Shown here: positions 57,041 to 64,000 of the stretch, one piece after another
Layout of the letters: every line of letters starts with the position of its first letter
Numbering within the stretch: the first letter of the stretch is position 1
NCBI GenBank assembly: GCA_026075535.2
Contig: AP026539.1
Span: 2,790,001-2,854,000 of the forward strand
Reading direction: 5' to 3'
Origin: Tricholoma matsutake
Taxonomy: Eukaryota > Basidiomycota > Agaricomycetes > Agaricales > Tricholomataceae
Length of the DNA stretch: 64,000 nucleotides
The notes under the pieces: model-generated
The model's database searches: none
Seen by the model: the letters and a program-made list of their open reading frames with translations, nothing else
What the model was told of the DNA's origin: nothing
Program-made: the position numbers and the translations under genes

Positions 57041-58491
57041 TCACTGTGAATACTCCTCCTCACATGGAATCACCTTAACATAGTCCAAGATAGTTTTGAA
57101 GGAAGACAAAATGTTTAGGGTCCAAGGCTTTTGTGAGCATGTCAGTGACATTATCATGGGTGTTGACATAATCAATAGTGAGGTTGCCTGATTGGACGTG
57201 CTTTCACACAAAATCATATTTAATGTTGATGTGCTTAACATGAGAGTGAAGTAATGGGTCCTCAGATAAAGTCTTGGTAGTGTTGTTGTCACAAAAAATA
57301 GTGGTGGGGGAATTTTGATGGAAGTCAATAGTGTGTAGTAGAGTATGCAACCATATACACTCCTTTGCAGTCTCAAATGCTGCAATGTATTCCACCTCGC
57401 AAGTAGATGCTGCCCAAGACACCACACCCAAGCCAAGGGAGCATATGTAGTCCCCAACACTACGACAAGTGTTGAGGCAATTAGCCCAGTCAGAGTCACT
57501 ATAAGCACACAAGATAATGGGAAGATGACCACCCAGATGAAGCTTCAGGTCTCTAGTTCCCTTTAGGTATTAAACCAGCCATATAGTGGCATTCCAGTGC
57601 TCAAGCGAGTATGAGTCGAGATACTGAGAGAGCTGTTGTACTGCATAAGAGATATCAGGACAAGTAGATATTGCCAAGTAAAGCAAACATCCAATAAGAG
57701 AGTGTACAGGAGTTTGGCAAGAGTGTTCCTGGCATCCAGTGACATGGTTTGCTGATCAGGGTGTTGTAGTTTTGAACCAGGCTCTAGGGGAGCTGAAACT
57801 GGGTGAGCATCCTTTTGACCAAACTGTTCCACAATTTTGTCAATAAGTGCAGTTTGTGAGAGTGCTACAGTATGTGCATCCGGTCCCAAGTGACAGCAAT
57901 ACCCATAATAAAGCATGCTGTCCCCAATTTGGATATAGTCCATACCTCACGCATTTGGTTTTTAAAATGCTCATTTTCATCCTTGGAGTCAGTGATAGCT
58001 AAATAATTGTCAATGTGGACAGCAGCAATTATTGTACCAGTGTCAGTTTTGTGGTAATAGATACAGGATTCGCAAGAAAGATGGGTGAATCCCCAATTGA
58101 GCATCTGTGCATTGAGAGTCTGATTCCAAATATATCCACTCTGCTTCATACTGTACAGGCCATGCTGGAGCTGCCAAACCCAGTCCTCCTTGTGTGGCTC
58201 CTCGAATCCTGTAGGCTGCTGCATATATTGAATTTCATCATCTGGGAGTAAGCCATAGAGAAAAGTGGTTTTTATATCAATTTGTTGTGGATCCCATCTG
58301 AGAGAGGTGGTGATGTGTAAGAGAATTTGCCAAGATTCCATGCATGTGGTTGGTGAGGTGGTTTTAGTGTAGTCCCTGCCATAAATTTGCTCATGACCTC
58401 TGAAAACAAAGTGTACCTTCCACCTAATAGTGGTGCCCACTTCATCACACTTGATGTTTGGATTGGATAAGAATCTTGGGTCTACATGCAA
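57041..58491 (-). pseudogene. Copia-2 pol fragment (RT and RNase H)
   Basis: Minus strand: RT from about 58465 (IKCDEVGTTIRWKVHFV, IDIKTTFLYGLLPDDEIQYM, GLYSMKQSGYIWNQTL, AAVHIDNYLAI with HIDN in place of the usual YVDD), then a frameshift, IGCLLYLA-type region degenerate at about 57650-57750, and RNase H (SDSDWANCLNTCRSVGDYI, EVEYIAAFETAKECIWL, HINIKYDF). gag, protease and integrase are absent, so it is 5'-truncated and inactive. Confidence 0.85.
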
Positions 58492-58520
58492 AGCAGTGCA
58501 CTTAACTACTGAGCTACCAA
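58430..58520 (-). repeat. tRNA-like SINE head at the truncated end of Copia-2
   Basis: Minus strand: TTGGTAGCTCAGTAGTTAAG (58501-58520, A-box) and AGATTCTTATCC (58465-58476, B-box-like) with tRNA-like spacing. It shares AGACCCAAG with the head at 905-1240. It abuts the point where copia similarity stops. Confidence 0.4.
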
Positions 58521-58609
58521 GTAACTATAATTATTCCCCTACATACATTTAATACCTTTATTACCCAAGCAAGGTGCATAGTAACCAGCTATTAACCAGA
58601 ATATGTATA

Positions 58610-58693
58610 ACTGCATGCATTGCATGACATGTGACATGTGACTGCCAGTTCACCACCATTCCAACCACCACAACCACCACTGTTGTCAACACC
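58610..58693 (+). repeat. Repeat family A, copy 2, left piece
   Basis: GCATGACATGTGACATGTGA and CCACCACTGTTGTCAACACC match about 1240-1300. The copy continues at 59648 on the far side of the hAT-like element. Confidence 0.75.
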
Positions 58694-59647
58694 TAAGGCA
58701 TGACATGGGTATGGGTAACACTGTGATAATGTGGTCACAGGTATGCATGGGTTTATGGGTCTCCACAGGTCTCAACTGTGTCATTTCTGGCTGAGGTTTT
58801 TGTCATTCAGATGCTCCAAAGAGGGGAGGGAGATTGTGTTTACCTTCATTGTTGGAAGGGATCTTAGGTTTATGTGAGTTCCCCACCAATCTCTGTAATC
58901 TTATGCTTAATTTAAATCTAATTTACCCTCGTTTTAAGGTCCTGAAGAGTCTAGATGTTGCATTTGCCTGATCTCTCTCAATGTTAACATCTTTGTTAGA
59001 AGGAGAGGGTGCTCCAACCAGATGAGTTCTGCATGGATTCCTATGATCTTATACTTAATATCAACCCCGGTCCCCATTCACAGTTGTTTCAAGGTCCCGG
59101 AGAGACAAGAGGCTCGCATTAACACAATCCTTTTCTGTGTCAATATCTTTGTTGGAAGGGGGTGGCAGGAGAGGTGCTCCAACAAAATGAGTTCTCAATG
59201 GATTCCTATGATCTTATACTTAATATTAACCCCATTTACAGTCGTTTTAAGGTTCTGGAGAGATGAGAGGTCTGCATTTTTGTGCGATCCCTTTCTGTGT
59301 CAACATCTTTGTTGGAAGGGGGGTTGTAGGAGAGGTGCTCCAACTAGGTGAGTTCTCCATTAATTCCCTTGATGTTATGCTTAATCCTAACATAATTCAC
59401 ACTTGTTTCAAGGTCCTGAAGGGGTGAGGGGCTTGCATTTGTGTGATACTCCTCTGTGTCAACATCTTTACTGGTAGTAGTTGTATAATAGTGATAATTT
59501 AGTAGCATCATAGTAACCTACACACACCTCAATAAACTTGTGCATACCCATGATAAACCTGTACCCTTTACCATATGGGTATTGTGTTCACAGGTATGAG
59601 TAGGGGTTGCCAAAAAAATACCTGGGGGTAACCCCTGTTATGCCTTA
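58694..59647. mobile_element. hAT-like non-autonomous element (954 bp) in repeat family A
   Basis: The target duplication TCAACACC (8 bp) lies at 58686-58693 and 59648-59655. The imperfect terminal inverted repeats begin TAAGGCATGACATGGGT and TAAGGCATAACAGGGGT. Removing the element rejoins the repeat family A sequence. No transposase gene. Its interior is mostly a tandem repeat. Confidence 0.85.
58840..59475. repeat. Tandem repeat of about 155 bp inside the 954-bp element
   Basis: Four units beginning CTTTGTTGGAAGG or close variants at about 58843, 58991, 59149 and 59308, each containing CTTATRCTTAAT and TTTYAAGGTYCYGRAG blocks. Confidence 0.9.
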
Positions 59648-60030
59648 TCAACACCACCTCCCTCCCTTCCTCCTCTCCACTCTACCACCACCACCACTGT
59701 GTGTGCACCCACACCACTCCCACCATCACCACCACCTTCAAATGAGCTGACTAGATGGAACACAGGCCCAAATGATGGCAACTGTTGTTTGGGCCATAGA
59801 TAAGTTTTTCTTTTATTTCTTTTTTTGCTTTTGTTTTTATCAATCAACTAATTGTATTAGGTTGTATACTACTGGGGATGACCTGCCATGACAAAAATGC
59901 ACAACCCACACCCACACCCAGCCTCACAAGCAACTGCTCATGGGGTGGTTGGTGGGTGGAATGATGCCCAGGGACAGTGGGTGCACCAGGGCCATATGAC
60001 AATGATGATGACACACCACCTGCATCAGGA
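59648..60030 (+). repeat. Repeat family A, copy 2, middle piece
   Basis: CTCCACTCTACCACCACCAC, AAATGAGCTGACTRGATGGA, GTTTGGGCCATAGATAAG and one minisatellite unit (about 59915-59965) follow the order of copy 1 at 1310-1835. Confidence 0.75.
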
Positions 60031-60384
60031 AAATTGCTTGTCCCCAGGGTGTCCTGGGTACTCTAGGATGTCTTGGGGCATGCCAAGGCATCCGAAGCAA
60101 TTGTCTACCCTGGGCACTCTGTAGGTAAAGTGCCATTATTTGCCAGTCTTCAGGGTAGTGAATTTTGGTCCAAAGTGCTCCAGGGCACCTCAGGAATGTA
60201 TGATTTATATGCTTCCTGGATATCCTCTGATGCTTGAGAAGATTTTTTGGTCCTCTAAATGTCATTCACACTGCATATGATATTGAAAAAATTATTGCAT
60301 TTCCTATAAAATACATGTATTTGATATGTAACTATACTACATATACAGTTCCCATTTGTCTGTTGGTGTCCATGATGGCGGTGT

Positions 60385-60790
60385 CATTGTCCCCCCCCTG
60401 TTGTCATCCCCCCTCTCTTTGTCATCCCCTCCCTCTCCCTCCCTCTCATTGTTCATTGTTGACCCCCCTCCATCTCATCATTGACCCCCCTCCCTCTTGT
60501 CATCATTGTCTCCCCTCCCTCTCATTGTCATCTCCCCTCCCTCTTGTCATCATCTCCCCTCCCTCTCATCATCATTGTCTCCCCTCCCTCTCATTGTTGT
60601 TGTCTCCCCTCCCTCTTGTCCCCTCCCTCTCATCATTGTCTCCCCTCCCTCTCATCATCATTTCCCCTCCATCTCATTGTTGTTTCTTCTCCCTCTCATT
60701 GTTGTTTCCCCTCCCTATCATCATCATCTCCCTCTCATCATCATCCCCCCTCCCTCTCACCTACCTTCACTCCTGTCCCCCTCAGTTGTT
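60385..60790 (+). repeat. Pyrimidine-rich minisatellite (CCCCTCCCTCTCATTGTCAT-type)
   Basis: Irregular tandem array of CTCCCCTCCCTCTCATCATC and CTTGTCATCATC units over about 400 bp. All frames through it appear open on the plus strand, a composition artefact. Confidence 0.9.
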
Positions 60791-61788
60791 GTCATTGTCA
60801 GTCCACATGCGATCCACCCCTTGTGAGGCTGGGGGCAGGTGGTGTGCTTCATTGTGGGTCCTCTTCCATGTCATTGTTGTCCCCTGTCATTGTTGGTTCA
60901 TTGTTGAGCACCCATGATCCACCTTGCAAGCAGGGGCTCACAACAGTGGTGGTGGGTGCTGGTCAGCTTTGTTGCTAAAAAGAATTGTTAGCAGCAAAAT
61001 AATGAAACAAGAGTAATAAAAAAACTTACTAATGGCCCAAGAGATGTCAAATGATGCCTCATGAGCCCTCAACTCCAGTTGTCTGGTCATTCTGTCATCT
61101 CCCACAGTCCCATCATTCCATTGTCATTGTTCCATTCATGTCATCATTGTCATTAGTGCCCCTGATCCCACCTTACAAGCAGAGGCTCATAGTGGCAGTT
61201 GTTGGGGGATGCCTCTTTTATTATGGGTCCTGTCACCCTGTCCTGCCATTGTCGTGGCAGCATTTCATATTTTTTTGAGGTGTGAGGTGGTTAGTGATGA
61301 GGTGGTGGCATTAATGGCATTTTGTGTGCTTACTTCGCAGGCACCCTGCTACCCAGGCCTCCTGGTGCCTCCATGGGGTCTCTTAACCCCAAACAACCCC
61401 CCCAAATCCCATTGGGATAGAGAGGAGGGGGTGAGCATGGGTCTGCATTGTGTGTTGTTGTGGTAGTAGGTAACCTAAAAATAGCTGAACAAGACCATTA
61501 GAACTTGAAAAAAACATTGAAAACACTTAATGTACTTTATGTTGAGGGGCCTCAGGCTCCTCAAGATGAATCAACAACTGTTGACGCTGTCAATGTCCAT
61601 GTGATGTGGCAATTTTGAAGCCATGCAGGTCACCATTTACTGTTGATGGAGCAGCATAGGAGTGGCATTAGTGGCTGCTGATGGAGGTGGGAGGTGGTTG
61701 GTGTTGAAGGAAGGAGAGGTGGTGGTAGCAGTTGGCCCATGTTCAACTTGTGAAGTTCAACTTCAGCATGACTTGAAATCAACGATCA
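60790..61788 (+). repeat. Repeat family A/B mosaic
   Basis: Contains a minisatellite A fragment (TTGTGAGGCTGGGGGCAGGT inverted, about 60820) and two family B-like pieces (about 60910-61060 and 61160-61260) marked by CAAGCAGGGGCTCA and CAAGCAGAGGCTCA. No gene family is recognisable. Confidence 0.55.
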
Positions 61789-63075
61789 GTCATGTGAACA
61801 ACCCATGGGAATGTTGTGCCCCATGGGGTGCATCAACATATATTTACAACTTGAATTTGAGCCTGGGTAACTTACTTCTCAATGGGTCTGACTTTGTGTC
61901 ATCATGGGTTCAACTTTGTGTCTCTCACTTGTTGGTGCTCTTGTTGTACTGCTGTCATAGTTTTCTTCTTGGCTTTGGTGGGATCATGGCACTTGCTATT
62001 TATTTAAACCTTTCACATGGGCATGCTGGGCCCCATGCTGTTCCTTCAGGAAACATGTCCAGAAGTGATTAAGTATCTCCCAGACCACCTTTGCAGTCTA
62101 AGTGGAAAGATAATTGTTATTGATGGAATGCTTATTATGCAACATTTTCACTTTGTGCTGTGGCAGACCCCACATTGCCATTGCCATGTCCTTGGATGGT
62201 ACAGGCTCATTAAGTAGCTTAATGGTGTGTAATTGCTGTCATGTTAGTTAATATAATCTACTTGTAGAATGTTGTAAAATTGATTTAAAAATCACATGGT
62301 TGAAATGCTGAGAAATGTGATTATAATATATTATCATACAGGGCATCACAGGGCATCACACAGTACTCTAGGGTGCTTGATGTGTCCTGGGAAATAGCCT
62401 TTAACCCTGGGAAAGCTTGTGTCAAAAAGTGATTTTCCTGATGTGGTCATGTGAACAACCCATGGGAATGTTGTGCCCCATGGGGCACATTGACTTATCT
62501 TTACAACTTGAATTTGAGCCTGGTAACTTACTTCTCAATGGGTCTGACTTTGTGTCACCCTGGTGGGTTTGACTTTGCATCTCTCACTTCTCAGCTTGAT
62601 AAGTTTTAGCTTGTTTCTCATGGTCTTGTATTCATTTCTAATCTGTTTACATGTCATTTGAAGGGCCTGATAAGATGAAAGGCCAGTGCTTCACTGTTCT
62701 TTTACATTTTGCAGTTTTTGCTGAGAGGTGGTCACAGCATGGGTAATGGCATAGCTTGATGAGTTTCACCTCATTTCTCATTATATTGTATTCATCCCCC
62801 TCACATGTATTTCGAAAGGAGTAATGTTTTAGTTTTGCTTTGGTTTTCTCTCTTTTTGTTTAATTTAGTTGCTGTCATATAATCTACTTTTAGATTGTTA
62901 TAAAATTGATTTAAAAATTATGTTGTTGAAATGCTCAGAGGTGCAATTACAGCATAATATCATATAGCACAGGACATCACAGGGCATCATAGGGTACTCC
63001 AGAGCACTTGATGGGTCCTGGGAAATAGCCTTTAACCCTGGGAAAGCTTGTGTCAAAAAGTGGTTTTCCTGATGT
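61789..63075 (+). repeat. Tandem duplication of about 640 bp
   Basis: CATGTGAACAACCCATGGGA starts at about 61793 and 62451. AAATTGATTTAAAAATYA lies at about 62278 and 62903, and CTGGGAAATAGCCTTTAACC at about 62387 and 63018. The block is therefore present twice, head to tail, with indels. Confidence 0.85.
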
Positions 63076-63590
63076 GCCCCCAGCCTCATGAGCAACTGCT
63101 TGTGGGGTGGTTGGTGGGTGGAACAACACCCAGGTGCAGGGACAGGAGACAATAATGGCGATGAATGATGACACACCACCCACCCCCAGCCACATGAGCA
63201 ACTGCTTGTGGGGTGGATCATGGGTGGAATGACAGACAACAGACCTAGCACAGCAGGGCCACACCCTCTCCCCCTCCCCTGCACTTTGTGTGGTAGGGGA
63301 TTTTTTTTTGTACTTTTAATTATTTATTAGTATTGTGCCCCCCCCCCCCCCCCCATTTTGCAAGGGGAGGAATTTTTTTTCTTCATGTTTTTACCTCCCC
63401 CCTTGCACAAATGCAAGGGGTTAGCTTTTTATGTATATAAATAAACTCCCTCTTGCATCTTGTGAGAGGGAAGATTTTTTGTTTATGTATGTAATCACAA
63501 TCATCCCCACTCCCTTGCATTGAGTGTGAGGGATGTGGTTAATGAACATTTTTTGATCTTAATTACTTTGAAAAAAATTAGATTTATGAG
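63076..63590 (+). repeat. Repeat family A, copy 2, right piece
   Basis: Two minisatellite units (about 63075-63230), then TTTTAATTATTTATTAGTAT, a C-run of about 18 (near 63338-63354), TTTTTATGTATATAAATAAA and GTGAGGGATGTGGTTAAT match 2284-2690 in order. Confidence 0.85.
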
Positions 63591-63608
63591 TCTGAGTGAA
63601 ATAAATAA

Positions 63609-64000
63609 TATAAGGGCAACCTCAGCCTCTAGCAAAGGGAAATCTGAAGTTAAAACTATACTACATAGTACAGGGATTGGAGGTGCACCTAGCAAAGGGA
63701 AATCTGAAGAGAAAACTCTAAGGACCCCTTTGCCAGTGCCCAGTATATGTGAAAACTGCAAAAATCAAATAATAATCTAAAAATAGAAAAGGCGGAGATA
63801 GGCTGATCAAGGCCACCAAATGACATTGTACCAAGGGGTAGATGTTGGAAGGGGTACTCCATCTCTAAATATAAAACTCAACATGCACAAACATGATAGA
63901 AAGGGAAATTAGTAATAAAATGAGGAAAAATCATAGAAAATGAAGAATAGAAGGAAATGAGGTGGGGAAAAATATAGGACAAACATAAAAAATAGGAGAA
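63609..64000 (-). repeat. Gypsy-1/3-type LTR, minus strand, cut by window end
   Basis: Reads TATAAGGGCAACCTCAGCCT from 63609, the inverted 3' end of the LTR family, with both CTAGCAAAGGGAAATC repeats and the segment between them retained. Self-primer complement AGAAAACTCT lies at about 63711. The remainder and any internal region lie beyond 64000. Confidence 0.92.

Noticed and set aside
60234..60978. Overlapping 227- and 165-codon frames
   Set aside because: Pyrimidine-rich minisatellite lacking stop codons by composition.
58430..63590. One large DNA transposon spanning the right end
   Set aside because: No inverted ends or duplication frame the whole region; it is better explained by nested small elements and duplications.

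Overview
This window is fungal nuclear DNA, almost certainly from an agaricomycete basidiomycete. Evidence: short (about 50-70 bp) GT-AG introns with CTAAC-type branch points, KDZ transposases with CxC cysteine clusters, chromodomain Ty3/Gypsy elements, a NACHT-ankyrin gene, BTB-domain genes of the type expanded in mushrooms, and a P-loop NTPase family expanded in Agaricomycetes. I cannot name the species. Roughly three quarters of the window is transposable elements, most of them broken and nested in one another. All statements rest on reading the sequence; no database search was run.

Layout. 19-4424 (-): a KDZ-superfamily gene (CxC5/CxC6 type) cut by a 2.1 kb insertion (898-3029) flanked by target-site-like duplications. 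4595-5005 (-): a small companion gene. 5198-12492: Gypsy-1, with a 1325 bp hAT-like element (8559-9883) inside its reverse transcriptase. 12496-13071 (-): intron-containing hypothetical gene whose stop codon sits at the Gypsy-1 insertion point. 13784-23878 (+): a second KDZ transposase gene (CxC2 type), cut by a three-LTR Gypsy-2 array (15012-22178) and a fold-back MITE (22421-22794). 23934-25763 (+): a likely KDZ accessory gene. 25764-28960: no recognisable gene, but tandem repeats and an inverted LTR pair.

28962-44066 is the host-gene island: a P-loop NTPase gene (-), a decayed PRP6 splicing-factor copy (+), fragments of an ABC transporter and a protein kinase (-), a NACHT-ankyrin NLR-like gene (+), a putative signal-peptide/one-TM protein (-), and decayed BTB-domain genes (+).

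44074-50094: Gypsy-3, same family as Gypsy-1. 50543-56238: Copia-1 with nearly identical LTRs. 56270-58520: a SINE-like copy and a second copia remnant (-). 58610-63590: a mosaic of interspersed and tandem repeats, including a 954 bp hAT-like element with an 8-bp target duplication. 63609-64000: the start of another Gypsy-1/3-type LTR on the minus strand, cut by the window end.

Unifying observations: (1) both Gypsy families carry a primer-binding site complementary to a segment of their own LTR, placed 2 nt after the LTR and about 30 nt downstream of a TATA motif, the arrangement of Tf1/sushi-type self-priming; (2) Copia-1 has a primer site matching the initiator tRNA-Met anticodon arm; (3) many in-frame stops are TGA where a paralogous copy has CGA, pointing to CpG-directed decay; (4) precise target duplications allow the insertion order to be reconstructed.
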